Assembly: GCF_900141885.1 (NCBI RefSeq)
Contig: NZ_FQYY01000005.1
Span: forward strand, 306,422 to 370,421
Direction: 5' to 3'
DNA: 64,000 nt
Source: Mesonia phycicola
GTDB taxonomy: Bacteria > Bacteroidota > Bacteroidia > Flavobacteriales > Flavobacteriaceae
Below are positions 39,816 through 49,166 of the stretch, in pieces. The notes under the pieces were generated by a model, which was not told the origin of the DNA, ran no database searches, and saw nothing but the letters and a program-made list of their open reading frames with translations. The position numbers were made by a program, and so were the translations under genes. Position 1 is the first letter of the stretch. Each line of letters begins with the position of its first letter.

Positions 39816-40592
39816 ATGAAGTTACATCAGTTAAAAGAAAAAATTAATACCTCTGCGTCTTTAGATTTTGGAGAAATTTTTGGTGAATCTATAGATCTCT
39901 TTAAAAAAGTATGGGTGCAGGGTTTGGTGGTTGTAATTTTAAGTATGGTACTTTTAGTGCCTGCTTATTTTTTATTATATGTGCCATTTATTTCTTTAGG
40001 TGTAGTAAATCCAGAAGCTTTTGAGCAAGGTGCAAATCCTGGTTTTTTAATGCTTTTAGTTTTGTTTGTTTCGGTACTATTCTTTGTGTTTTATGCGTTA
40101 ATGGTGACATTTGCTTTAAGGGCCGCTTTTTATAGAATATGTAGAAAAGAAGATTTGGGCTTAAATGAGTCTGAAAACTATTTTTACTTTTTTAAAGGAA
40201 AATATTTATTAAAGATTTTAAAGTTATCTATGGCGGTAGCTTTAATTTGTGTGGTAGCTATGTCTTTATGTTTTTTACCTTTATTTTATGTGAGTGTACC
40301 TATTTCTTTTGTTTCTGTGGTATTCGCATTTAATCCAGAGCTATCTTTTTCTGAAATTATAAAGGTGTCTTTCTCTATAGGAAATAAAAAGTGGTTGCTA
40401 GCTTTTGCATTAACTTTAGTAGCAGGTTTTTTAGCTGAAATAGTGGGAATGATTCTTTGCTTTATAGGTATTTTTGCAACAGCTTCTTTTGCGATGTTAC
40501 CTAATTATATTATTTATAAAAAAACGGTAGGTTTTGAAGATCCTAATCCAGAGGTTAGAATAGATAAAAATATACTCTTTCCGCAAAAATAA
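39816..40592 (+). CDS. Polytopic membrane protein of unknown function
   Basis: 258 residues. A short soluble start (MKLHQLKEKINTSASLDFGEIFGESIDLFKKVW) leads into about five or six membrane helices (about 33-58, 70-100, 135-160, 165-185, 200-235). The SLDFGEIFGESIDLFKK start recalls membrane-domain proteins of the DUF975 or GDPD-membrane type, but I cannot assign a family. It stands alone, divergent from miaB and upstream of topA. Confidence 0.75.
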   Translation: MKLHQLKEKINTSASLDFGEIFGESIDLFKKVWVQGLVVVILSMVLLVPAYFLLYVPFISLGVVNPEAFEQGANPGFLMLLVLFVSVLFFVFYALMVTFALRAAFYRICRKEDLGLNESENYFYFFKGKYLLKILKLSMAVALICVVAMSLCFLPLFYVSVPISFVSVVFAFNPELSFSEIIKVSFSIGNKKWLLAFALTLVAGFLAEIVGMILCFIGIFATASFAMLPNYIIYKKTVGFEDPNPEVRIDKNILFPQK

Positions 40593-40652
40593 ATAGTCAA
40601 CTTTTAGTGTATTTTGAGTTGCTTTTCTTTTAAATAAATACGATTTTCTGTA

Positions 40653-40688
40653 TTTGAAAAGTTAAATAAAAAAATTCTTCTACTTTTG
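40653..40688 (+). promoter_or_regulatory. Probable promoter of topA
   Basis: TACTTTTG at 40681-40688 is an exact -7 element 21 bp before the ATG. The nearest TTTG (40653-40656) gives a spacing of 24 bp, longer than usual. Confidence 0.5.
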
Positions 40689-40709
40689 CAATCAATAAAT
40701 TATTGATTT

Positions 40710-43223
40710 ATGGCGAAGAATTTAGTGATTGTAGAGTCACCTGCTAAGGCAAAAACCATTGAAAAGTTTTTAGGTAAAGATTATAAAGTAGAGTCTAGTT
40801 TTGGGCATATTGCAGATCTCCCTACTAAAGAGCTTGGCGTAGATGTAGATGGGGATTTTAAACCCAAATACGTTGTAAGTAAAGACAAGAAAGATGTAGT
40901 GAGAAAGTTAAAAAATCTTGCTAAAAACTCAGAAATGGTATGGTTAGCAAGTGATGAAGACCGCGAGGGAGAGGCTATTGCCTGGCATCTAGCGGAAGAA
41001 TTAGACTTGAAAAAAGAAAAGACTAAACGAATTGTTTTTCATGAAATCACTAAAACAGCCATTCTAAAAGCAATTGATAACCCTAGAGGTATTAATTACA
41101 ATCTTGTTAATGCTCAGCAAGCAAGAAGAATTTTAGATAGATTAGTAGGTTATGAGCTTTCACCAGTACTTTGGAGAAAAGTAAAAGGAGGTTTATCTGC
41201 CGGTAGAGTACAATCTGTATCTGTAAGGTTAATTGTAGAGCGTGAAAGAGAGATATTAGAGTTTGATACTAAAGGTAGTTATAGAATTGATGCAGAATTT
41301 TCTACTGCAGATAACAAGTCTTTTAAAGCAAAACTGCCCAAAAACTTTGATACAAAAGAAGAGGCAGAAAAATTTCTTCAACAAAATGTAGGTGCAAATT
41401 TTTCAGTAGCAGATTTAACAAAAAAACCAGCTAAAAAATCTCCAGCTGCACCATTTACCACATCAACACTTCAGCAAGAAGCGGCAAGAAAACTCTATTT
41501 TTCTGTTAGTAAAACTATGAATATGGCTCAGCGTCTTTATGAGGCAGGGCATATTACATATATGAGAACAGATAGTGTAAACCTTTCAGACGAGGCTAAA
41601 CAAGGGGCTGCACATGAAATTAACCATGCGTATGGAGAAAAATATTTACAGGCAAGAAATTATAAAGGTAAAGCTAAGGGGGCTCAAGAGGCTCACGAAG
41701 CAATAAGACCAACCCATTTTGAAAATCATACAGTCAACGCAGAGAGAGATCAGCAGCGTTTGTATGAGTTAATTTGGAAACGTGCTATAGCCTCACAAAT
41801 GAGTGATGCGCAATTAGAACGAACCAACGTAAAGATAGAAGCAGATAAACACGATAAACAATTTACAGCTAACGGTGAGATTTTAAAATTTGATGGTTTC
41901 TTAAAAGTTTATTTAGAAGGTACAGATGAAGAAGAAGAGGAGCAGGCAGGTTTATTGCCAGCAATGAAGGTGAAAGATTCTCTTAAAAACAAATACATTA
42001 CCGCAACAGAACGCTTTACAAGACCGCCTTCAAGATATACAGAAGCTTCGTTAGTTAAGAAGTTGGAAGAATTGGGGATTGGTAGACCGTCTACTTATGC
42101 GCCAACTATTTCTACAATTCAAAATAGAAAATATATAGAAAAAGGTTCTATAGATGGTAAAGAGCGTGAATATTTAAAATTCACGTTGAAAAATAATAAA
42201 ATTTCAGAAAAAACCCTTTCTGAAATGGTAGGTAGTGATAAAGGTAAACTTATTCCTACAGATGTAGGGATGGTAGTAAACGATTTTCTAGTGCAGCACT
42301 TTAGTAAAATTCTAGATTATAATTTTACAGCAAAAGTAGAGCAAGATTTTGATGATATTGCTGAAGGTAATGAAAAATGGACAGAAATGATGTCTGATTT
42401 TTATAGTGAGTTTCATCCAACAGTAAAAGATGTTGCAGAAAATGCAGAGAGAGAAGTAGGAGAACGTGTTTTAGGTACAGACCCAAAATCTGGTAAACCT
42501 GTTAGTGCTCGTTTAGGTAAATTTGGGCCAATGGTTCAGATTGGTTCTGTAGAAGATGAAGAAAAGCCTTTATTTGCAAGTCTAGGGCCAGATCAAACCT
42601 TAAGTAATATTACTTTTGAGCAAGCAATGGATTTGTTTAAATTGCCAAAAGAAATAGGAGAATATGAAGATGAGAAAGTAGAAGTTAATAATGGTAGATT
42701 TGGACCTTATGTAAGATATGGTAAAAAATATGTTTCATTAGATAAAGGGGAAGATCCGCTAGATGTAACTTTTGAAAGAGCTTTAGAATTAATCAAAGCA
42801 AAAGAAAAAGCAGATGCCCCTATTTATGAATATGAGGGCAAGGGTGTGCAAAAAGGAGTAGGTAGATTTGGGCCTTATTTAAAGTGGAATAATATTTTTA
42901 TTAATGTAAATAAAAAATACGATTTTGATAACCTTTCTGAAGATGATATTGTAGAGTTAATTGAAGATAAGAAAAGAAAAGAAATTGAAAAAGTAATTCA
43001 TAATTGGGAAGAAGAAGGTATTCGTGTAGAGAAGGCAAGATGGGGAAGAAGCAAAATTCTAAAAGGTAAAACTAAGATAGAATTGCCTAAAACGGTAGAT
43101 GCGCAAAAGTTAACTTTAGATGAGGTAAAGGCAATTATAGAAAAGAATGCTCCCAAAAAGAAGGTTGCCAAAAAAACAACAGCTAAGAAAACAACAACGA
43201 GAAAGAAAACTACAAAAAAGTAA
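40710..43223 (+). CDS. topA: DNA topoisomerase I (type IA)
   Basis: 837 residues. The Toprim domain has Glu9 (VESPAKAKTIEKFLG) and the acidic triad in ASDEDREGEAI (Asp82, Asp84). The nucleophile is Tyr284 in HITYMRTDSVNLS. Instead of C4 zinc fingers the C-terminus has GxFGP repeats (LGKFGPMVQIG, NGRFGPYVRYG, VGRFGPYLKW). It finishes in a Lys/Thr/Ala tail resembling histone H1. It relaxes negative supercoils. It is followed after 6 bp by an arginase-fold gene. Confidence 0.97.
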   Translation: MAKNLVIVESPAKAKTIEKFLGKDYKVESSFGHIADLPTKELGVDVDGDFKPKYVVSKDKKDVVRKLKNLAKNSEMVWLASDEDREGEAIAWHLAEELDLKKEKTKRIVFHEITKTAILKAIDNPRGINYNLVNAQQARRILDRLVGYELSPVLWRKVKGGLSAGRVQSVSVRLIVEREREILEFDTKGSYRIDAEFSTADNKSFKAKLPKNFDTKEEAEKFLQQNVGANFSVADLTKKPAKKSPAAPFTTSTLQQEAARKLYFSVSKTMNMAQRLYEAGHITYMRTDSVNLSDEAKQGAAHEINHAYGEKYLQARNYKGKAKGAQEAHEAIRPTHFENHTVNAERDQQRLYELIWKRAIASQMSDAQLERTNVKIEADKHDKQFTANGEILKFDGFLKVYLEGTDEEEEEQAGLLPAMKVKDSLKNKYITATERFTRPPSRYTEASLVKKLEELGIGRPSTYAPTISTIQNRKYIEKGSIDGKEREYLKFTLKNNKISEKTLSEMVGSDKGKLIPTDVGMVVNDFLVQHFSKILDYNFTAKVEQDFDDIAEGNEKWTEMMSDFYSEFHPTVKDVAENAEREVGERVLGTDPKSGKPVSARLGKFGPMVQIGSVEDEEKPLFASLGPDQTLSNITFEQAMDLFKLPKEIGEYEDEKVEVNNGRFGPYVRYGKKYVSLDKGEDPLDVTFERALELIKAKEKADAPIYEYEGKGVQKGVGRFGPYLKWNNIFINVNKKYDFDNLSEDDIVELIEDKKRKEIEKVIHNWEEEGIRVEKARWGRSKILKGKTKIELPKTVDAQKLTLDEVKAIIEKNAPKKKVAKKTTAKKTTTRKKTTKK

Positions 43224-43229
43224 TTGTCT

Positions 43230-44384
43230 ATGAGTTTTGAGTTTCTTCGTCCAATTTCACAAGAATTGGTAGAAAGCATTACTTCTTTGCATAAAGCTAC
43301 TTTAGGTAAAAAAGTGATGTTGTATTCAGAAGGTAATTTCCCTGATTTATCTAATGTAAAAATAGCAATTGTTGGAGTTATTGAAGATAGAAGAAGTGTA
43401 AAGTCAGAAAAAATTCCGTTTAATTATGATTATATAAGAAAACAACTTTATAAGTTGTATGAGGGGAATTGGAATGAGCAAATAGCAGATTTAGGAGATA
43501 TTTACCCAGGAGAAACCGTAGAAGATACTTATTTTCTCTTAAAATCTGTAACTGAAGATCTTGTAAATAGAAGTATATTGCCAATTATATTAGGGGGTAG
43601 TCAAGATTTAGTATATGCTCAATACCGTGCTTATGATAATTATGGGCAAATGGTTAATTTAGTTAATGTAGATGCGCAGTTTGATTTAGGAGATACAGAG
43701 CAGGCATTATGTAATAAATCTTATGTAGGTAAAATGGTGGTAAATGAACCTTACAACCTTTTTAATTATGCTAATATTGGTTATCAAACTTACTTTAATG
43801 CGCAAGAAGAAATAAATTTAATAGATAAACTTTTTTTTGAAGCATATAGGCTTGGGGTAATATCAAATGATATATCTTTAGCCGAACCTGTAATGAGAGA
43901 TGCAAATCTTGTAACTTTAGATGTTACTTCGGTAGCAGTAGCAAGTGTGAACCCAGCAATGCCCAATGGTTTTACAGGAAAAGAAATATGTGCATTGGCA
44001 AGGTATGCAGGTATAAGTGATAAAGTAAGTTCTTTTGGCTTGTATGAAATTCAAGATTTAGATTTAACTGAAAATAGCGCAATGCTAGCAGCTCAAATCA
44101 TATGGTATTTCATAGAAGGAGTAAATTTTAGAAAAAAAGAATATAATAATTCTTTTTTGAGAGATTTTACTAAATTTACAGTTCCTATAGAGGATGAATA
44201 CTTGATTTTCTATAGAAGTGAGCTTTCAGGAAGATGGTGGGTAGAAATACCAAATTCAGAAAGTTTTAACAATAAATTAAATAAACAATCGTTATTGCCT
44301 TGTAGTCATCAGGATTATTTAGATGCTTGTAATCAGATAATTCCAGAAAGATGGTTTAAAGCATATAGAAAGAACCAAATTTAA
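43230..44384 (+). CDS. Arginase/formimidoylglutamase-fold protein with degenerate metal sites
   Basis: 384 residues from ATG 43230; a TTG two codons earlier is unlikely. The fold is that of ureohydrolases, but the manganese ligands are largely lost. The GGDHS block is GGSQD (122-126), the DAHxD block is DAQFD (148-152, His to Gln), and DxDxxDP reads DVTSVAV (231-237). It is therefore probably not a hydrolase. As I recall, an arginase-like gene upstream of gldK is common in Flavobacteriaceae, so a structural or T9SS-linked role is possible. Confidence 0.8.
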   Translation: MSFEFLRPISQELVESITSLHKATLGKKVMLYSEGNFPDLSNVKIAIVGVIEDRRSVKSEKIPFNYDYIRKQLYKLYEGNWNEQIADLGDIYPGETVEDTYFLLKSVTEDLVNRSILPIILGGSQDLVYAQYRAYDNYGQMVNLVNVDAQFDLGDTEQALCNKSYVGKMVVNEPYNLFNYANIGYQTYFNAQEEINLIDKLFFEAYRLGVISNDISLAEPVMRDANLVTLDVTSVAVASVNPAMPNGFTGKEICALARYAGISDKVSSFGLYEIQDLDLTENSAMLAAQIIWYFIEGVNFRKKEYNNSFLRDFTKFTVPIEDEYLIFYRSELSGRWWVEIPNSESFNNKLNKQSLLPCSHQDYLDACNQIIPERWFKAYRKNQI

Positions 44385-44497
44385 ATTTGTGATTTTTTTA
44401 AGCTTTTTTTAAAATAAATTTCTTAAAAAATTGTTTTTTAGGAAATAAATAAATAGGTTTACGCCCTTAAATTAAGATCACCTTAACCAGAAATATT

Positions 44498-45883
44498 ATG
44501 AAGAAAGTATTTTTAATTGTTGCAATAGTCTCTTTTTTAGCTAGTTGTAATAGTGGAACTCAAGGACAGTTAGTCGGTTCTAAAGGAAAAAAATGGCATC
44601 CAGTAAAGCCTTACGGGATGACAGAGGTTCCTGGAGGTTCATTTATCATGGGTAAATCTGATGATGATATTGCGGGTCTTAATAATGCTCCTACCAAAAC
44701 GGTAACTGTACGTGCATTTTATATGGACGAAACAGAGATTACTAACTCAGAGTATAGACAGTTTGTTCACTGGGTAAGAGATTCTATCGTTAGACAAAAA
44801 TTAGCAGAAGCTGCAGAGTTTGGTGGTGGCGATGGAGATGCAGATGGAGGTAATGGTGCTTCTATCCAAGATTACGCATTTAAAGGTTCTGAGCAAGGTG
44901 GAAGAAACGGAGGAGATGATGGAGAGTCTAATGAAACTCCATACCAACAGTATTCTATCCATTATGATCCTAATAACCAAAGATTAAATTGGGAGCCAGA
45001 AATTTTATGGGCTACTGCAGAATATCCAGATCAAGATTATGTAGCGGTAATGGATGAAATTTATTTACCAACAGATCAGTCATACAATGGTCAAAGATTA
45101 ATGGATGTTACTAAGTTTGAGTATAGCTACAAAACTATGGATATTGAAGCTGCAGCTCGTTCTAACGGAGATAGATCTAAGTTTATAAGAGAGCAGAAAG
45201 TTCAAGTATATCCAGATACTACAGTTTGGATTAAAGATTTCAATTATTCGTACAATGAGCCAATGCATAATGATTACTTCTGGCACGCTGCTTATGATGA
45301 TTATCCTGTAGTAGGTGTTAGCTGGATGCAGGCTAAAGCATTTTGTGATTGGAGAACATTAATACATAATGGTTATAGAAGAGAAAAAGGAGAGCCAGAT
45401 GTAAATACGTACCGTTTGCCTTCTGAGCCAGAGTGGGAATATGCTGCTCGTGGTGGTTTAGAGTCTGCAACTTACCCTTGGGGTGGTCCTTACGCTAAAA
45501 ATGACAGAGGTTGTTTCTTGGCAAATTTTAAGCCTTTAAGAGGTGACTATGCAGGAGATAATTCTTTATATACTGTAGAGGCAGATTCTTACGAGCCTAA
45601 TGACTACAACTTGTATAATATGGCAGGTAATGTTTCAGAATGGGTGAATTCTTCTTATGATGCTGCTTCTTATGAGTATTATTCTTCTATGAATCCTAAC
45701 GTGAATGATGAAGATAATAAACGTAAAGTTGTAAGAGGTGGATCTTGGAAAGATGTTGCTTATTTCTTACAAGTAAGTTCTAGAGATTATGAATATGCAG
45801 ATTCAGCTAGAAGTTATATTGGTTTTAGAACCGTACAAGATTACTTAGGGAATGAGGTGAATTTAAACCAACCTCCTAGATAA
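44498..45883 (+). CDS. gldK: Gliding motility / T9SS lipoprotein GldK
   Basis: 461 residues. The lipobox is FLASC with Cys17. An FGE-sulfatase fold follows, with EVPGGSFIMGKSDDD near the start and the C-terminal core YRLPSEPEWEYAARGG ... YNLYNMAGNVSEWVNSSYD ... VVRGGSWKD. GldK (PorK) forms the periplasmic ring below the outer membrane with GldN and contacts PorG. It heads the gldKLMN cluster, 113 bp after the arginase-like gene. Confidence 0.96.
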   Translation: MKKVFLIVAIVSFLASCNSGTQGQLVGSKGKKWHPVKPYGMTEVPGGSFIMGKSDDDIAGLNNAPTKTVTVRAFYMDETEITNSEYRQFVHWVRDSIVRQKLAEAAEFGGGDGDADGGNGASIQDYAFKGSEQGGRNGGDDGESNETPYQQYSIHYDPNNQRLNWEPEILWATAEYPDQDYVAVMDEIYLPTDQSYNGQRLMDVTKFEYSYKTMDIEAAARSNGDRSKFIREQKVQVYPDTTVWIKDFNYSYNEPMHNDYFWHAAYDDYPVVGVSWMQAKAFCDWRTLIHNGYRREKGEPDVNTYRLPSEPEWEYAARGGLESATYPWGGPYAKNDRGCFLANFKPLRGDYAGDNSLYTVEADSYEPNDYNLYNMAGNVSEWVNSSYDAASYEYYSSMNPNVNDEDNKRKVVRGGSWKDVAYFLQVSSRDYEYADSARSYIGFRTVQDYLGNEVNLNQPPR

Positions 45884-45961
45884 TAAATTATGCTGAGGAG
45901 ATAGCATTAAAATCTCAATTAATTTTAACTTAACTTAACTTATTTAACTAAATTTTTTATT

Positions 45962-46609
45962 ATGGCAAAGTCAAAAAAAGGAAAAAAAATTATGAATATG
46001 GTCTACGGTCTTGGAGCGGCTGTTGTAATTTTAGGAGCATTATTTAAAATTATGCACTGGCCAGGTGCGGGACCAATGTTAATTGCAGGTTTATTAGTAG
46101 AAGCGTTAGTATTTGCTATTTCTGCTTTTGAGCCAGTAGATGATGAGTTAGACTGGTCATTAGTTTATCCTGAATTAGCTGGAGGAGCAAGTTCTCCAAA
46201 AGCAGCAAAAACTCAACAAGAAGTTAAAGAAGTAGAAGTTTCTTTATCTAAAAAATTAGATTCTATGTTGAAAGAAGCTAAAATTGATGGAGCATTAATG
46301 TCAAGTTTAGGAGAGAGCATTAAAAACTTTGAAGGTGCAGCAAAAGGGATTGCTCCAACTGCTGATGCAATGACATCTCAAAAGAAATATAGTGAAGAAA
46401 TGACTTTAGCTGCTTCTCAAATGGAGTCTCTAAATAATCTTTATAAAGTACAAGTTGAATCAGCAAGTAAGCAGGCAGAAGTAAATCAAGCTGTAGCAGA
46501 TAATGCTGTTAAACTTAAAGTAGAAATGGAATCTTTAACTTCTAATTTATCTTCTTTAAATAATGTTTACGGAGGTATGTTAACTGCAATGAGACCTACT
46601 CAAGCCTAA
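45962..46609 (+). CDS. gldL: Gliding motility / T9SS motor protein GldL
   Basis: 215 residues. Two membrane helices near the N-terminus (about 14-32 and 36-58) contain the KIMHWPGAGPMLIAG loop, diagnostic for GldL/PorL. A cytoplasmic coiled coil rich in Ala, Ser and Lys follows. With GldM it forms the rotary proton-driven motor that energises T9SS export and gliding. It lies 78 bp after gldK. Confidence 0.97.
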   Translation: MAKSKKGKKIMNMVYGLGAAVVILGALFKIMHWPGAGPMLIAGLLVEALVFAISAFEPVDDELDWSLVYPELAGGASSPKAAKTQQEVKEVEVSLSKKLDSMLKEAKIDGALMSSLGESIKNFEGAAKGIAPTADAMTSQKKYSEEMTLAASQMESLNNLYKVQVESASKQAEVNQAVADNAVKLKVEMESLTSNLSSLNNVYGGMLTAMRPTQA

Positions 46610-46646
46610 TCTTAAATTAATCTATAAAAATATAATTACTTAAGAT

Positions 46647-48188
46647 ATGGCAGGAGGAAAACAGACCCCAAGACAGAAGATGGTAAACCTAATGTATTTG
46701 GTTTTCATCGCGATGATGGCATTAAACATGTCAAAAGAGGTTTTAACTGCATTTGGTTTAATTAATGAAAGTTTAGTTGAAGCAAACGAAAATGCAACTC
46801 AGAGAAACACTGCTTTTATGGCAGGTTTAGCAGAGAAAGCAGTAGAGCAGCCTAAAACTTATGTTCCTTTACAAGAAAAAGCGAAACAAGTTCAAACTAT
46901 TTCTTCAAAATTAAATAATTACGTTGCAACACTTAAAGAAGGTGGTTTAGCTACTGTAGAAGATGCTAGTAATTATGAATTAATGGATAACTCTAGTTAC
47001 TATGATGAAAAATTTTATCAGAGTAAAGTTACTAAAGAAGGAGCTGAATTTGTTGCAGAGGTAGATAACTACCGTGACCAAATGATAGCTTTATTAGGAG
47101 AGAATTATCCTGAAATTATTGCTGAAGTTAAAGATAAATTTTCAACAGATAAAGTTACCAATAGTAAAGGTGAAAAAATTGACTGGATCTATTATAATTT
47201 TGTAGGTTACCCATTAGTGGCTTCTATTACAAAATTTACTCAGATGCAAAACTCTATTAAGACAATTGAAAATGAAATATTTTCTAAAATGTTACAAGGA
47301 GAGCAAGCTAGTCAATTATCTATGAGTAACTATGAGGCAATTGTAGTTCCTACAAAAACAGCTTTCTTTAGTGGAGAGCAGTTTGAAGGTAAAGTTGTCT
47401 TAGGTCGTTTTGATAATACTTTAACTTTTGACAAAGTTATTGTAAATGAAAAAGAATTAGAAAACCAAACAGGGCAAGTAGAATTAAAATTTCCAGCTGG
47501 TAACGTAGGTCAGCAAGATATTACTGGTGAGTTACAGTTTAAAGAAGGAGATTCAATTGTATCTATTCCAATTAAAAGTTCTTATACTGTAATTCCAGAA
47601 CCAAATTCTGCTGTTATTTCTGCAGATAAAATGAATGTTGTTTATCGTGGTGTTAAAAACCCAATGACAATTTCTATACCTGGAGTACCTTCAGTTAATG
47701 CTAATGCACCTGGATTAAGCTCTGCTGGTAAGGCAGGTAGTTATGTTATGGATGTAACTAACGTAAAGTCTAGAGAAGTTAAAATTAACGTTTCTGGTGA
47801 ATTACCAGGAGGTAAAACTGTTTCTAGTAGCAAAGTATTTAGAATTAAAGAAATACCAAGACCTGTAGGGGTTTTAGGTGCTAAAGATGGTTCTAACGGT
47901 ATTATTAGAATGAGTAGAAACCAAGTAGAGGTAAGTCCAGTAGGAGCTACTTTACCAGACTTTGATTTTGATTTAAAATTAAATGTATCTGGATTTAAGT
48001 TCCAGGTTACTGGTAAGCCAGCAGTGCAAGTAAGCGGAAATCGTTTAACTGGATCTGCTAAAGCTGCTTTAGCTGGAGCTAAGAGAGGTTCTACAGTTCA
48101 AATTTTTGATATTAAAGCAACAATTTCTGGAAATGGAGGTTATAAATTACCAAAAGTTGCTCCGCTTGTTATTGAATTAACTAACTAA
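46647..48188 (+). CDS. gldM: Gliding motility / T9SS motor protein GldM
   Basis: 513 residues. It starts AGGKQTPRQKMVNLMYLVFIAMMALNMSKEVL: a short cytoplasmic end followed by one membrane helix that packs in the GldL ring. The four periplasmic domains D1-D4 fill the rest and reach to the GldKN ring. The length equals that of Flavobacterium GldM. It is 15-19 bp from gldN. Confidence 0.97.
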   Translation: MAGGKQTPRQKMVNLMYLVFIAMMALNMSKEVLTAFGLINESLVEANENATQRNTAFMAGLAEKAVEQPKTYVPLQEKAKQVQTISSKLNNYVATLKEGGLATVEDASNYELMDNSSYYDEKFYQSKVTKEGAEFVAEVDNYRDQMIALLGENYPEIIAEVKDKFSTDKVTNSKGEKIDWIYYNFVGYPLVASITKFTQMQNSIKTIENEIFSKMLQGEQASQLSMSNYEAIVVPTKTAFFSGEQFEGKVVLGRFDNTLTFDKVIVNEKELENQTGQVELKFPAGNVGQQDITGELQFKEGDSIVSIPIKSSYTVIPEPNSAVISADKMNVVYRGVKNPMTISIPGVPSVNANAPGLSSAGKAGSYVMDVTNVKSREVKINVSGELPGGKTVSSSKVFRIKEIPRPVGVLGAKDGSNGIIRMSRNQVEVSPVGATLPDFDFDLKLNVSGFKFQVTGKPAVQVSGNRLTGSAKAALAGAKRGSTVQIFDIKATISGNGGYKLPKVAPLVIELTN

Positions 48189-48206
48189 GATTTAAAAGTA
48201 AAAGTG

Positions 48207-49103
48207 ATGAAAAAGAGTTGTTTTTTAGCGTTTGTTTTATTTTCTGCAATATCTTCTTATGCGCAGTTAAATGTACTAAACGCAACCAAGCCAGAAGAAA
48301 TAGGTAAGAAGAGTGCCGCTGTAATAGAGGCAGATAATGCAGATAAACCACTTCCTTATGGTTATGTAGGTGAAAGAGATATTTTATGGGCAAAAACGAC
48401 TTGGGAGGAGATTGACTTAGATCAACGTGTTAATTTTCCCTTACTATATCCTTTAGATGAAATAGGAGGTCATAGAAGACCATTATTCAACCTTCTTGTG
48501 GAAGCAGTTACTGAAGATAGTATTACAGCTTACAGGGATTCTTACTTCAATCAAAAAATGTCTGTCGAGGATATTAAGCTTAACTTAGAAGCAAAAAGTA
48601 TGAGTGAAGCTGGTTTAGCAGCAGAGAACTCTGGAGAGGTTGTAGAAGATTGGATGTATAACACGGCAGAAGCTGATGCAAATGCAGTACAAGCATATAG
48701 AATTAGAGGTTACTGGTATTTTGACAAACGTCAAGGTGAATTAAAGTATCGTTTATTGGCTATTGCACCTGTTGTTTATTCAGCACAAAACTTGTTACAA
48801 AAACAAGATAATCCTGATTTAGATATTGAAGCAGTAGAATTATTTTGGGTTTTTTATCCAGAAGTGAGAGAGATTTTACATGATAACTATGTTTTTAACG
48901 GAAAAAATTCTGCTAATCCTATTACTTTTGATCATCTTTTAAATTCTAGACGTTTTGATGCTACAATTTATAAAGAAGATAACGTTCAGGGAGATCGTGA
49001 AGTAGATGATTATATTTCTGATAACTCTTTAATGCAACTATTAGAATCTAATAGAATTAAAGAAACAATTAGAAATTTTGAATCTGACATGTGGAATTAC
49101 TAA
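48207..49103 (+). CDS. gldN: Gliding motility / T9SS protein GldN
   Basis: 298 residues from ATG 48207. A GTG one codon earlier is less likely. The signal peptide (MKKSCFLAFVLFSAISSYAQ) is cleaved near residue 20. GYVGERDILWAKTTWEEIDLDQRVNFPLLYP is the GldN signature. It pairs with GldK in the periplasmic ring. A terminator follows, ending the gld transcript. Confidence 0.96.
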   Translation: MKKSCFLAFVLFSAISSYAQLNVLNATKPEEIGKKSAAVIEADNADKPLPYGYVGERDILWAKTTWEEIDLDQRVNFPLLYPLDEIGGHRRPLFNLLVEAVTEDSITAYRDSYFNQKMSVEDIKLNLEAKSMSEAGLAAENSGEVVEDWMYNTAEADANAVQAYRIRGYWYFDKRQGELKYRLLAIAPVVYSAQNLLQKQDNPDLDIEAVELFWVFYPEVREILHDNYVFNGKNSANPITFDHLLNSRRFDATIYKEDNVQGDREVDDYISDNSLMQLLESNRIKETIRNFESDMWNY

Positions 49104-49125
49104 GTATTTCATCATTATAAAACTT

Positions 49126-49154
49126 AAACGCCCTTATTTTAAGGGCGTTTTTTT
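49126..49154 (+). terminator. Intrinsic terminator after gldN
   Basis: 11-bp inverted repeat (49126-49136 and 49140-49150) with seven T after it. Confidence 0.9.
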
Positions 49155-49166
49155 ATGTAAAACTTT

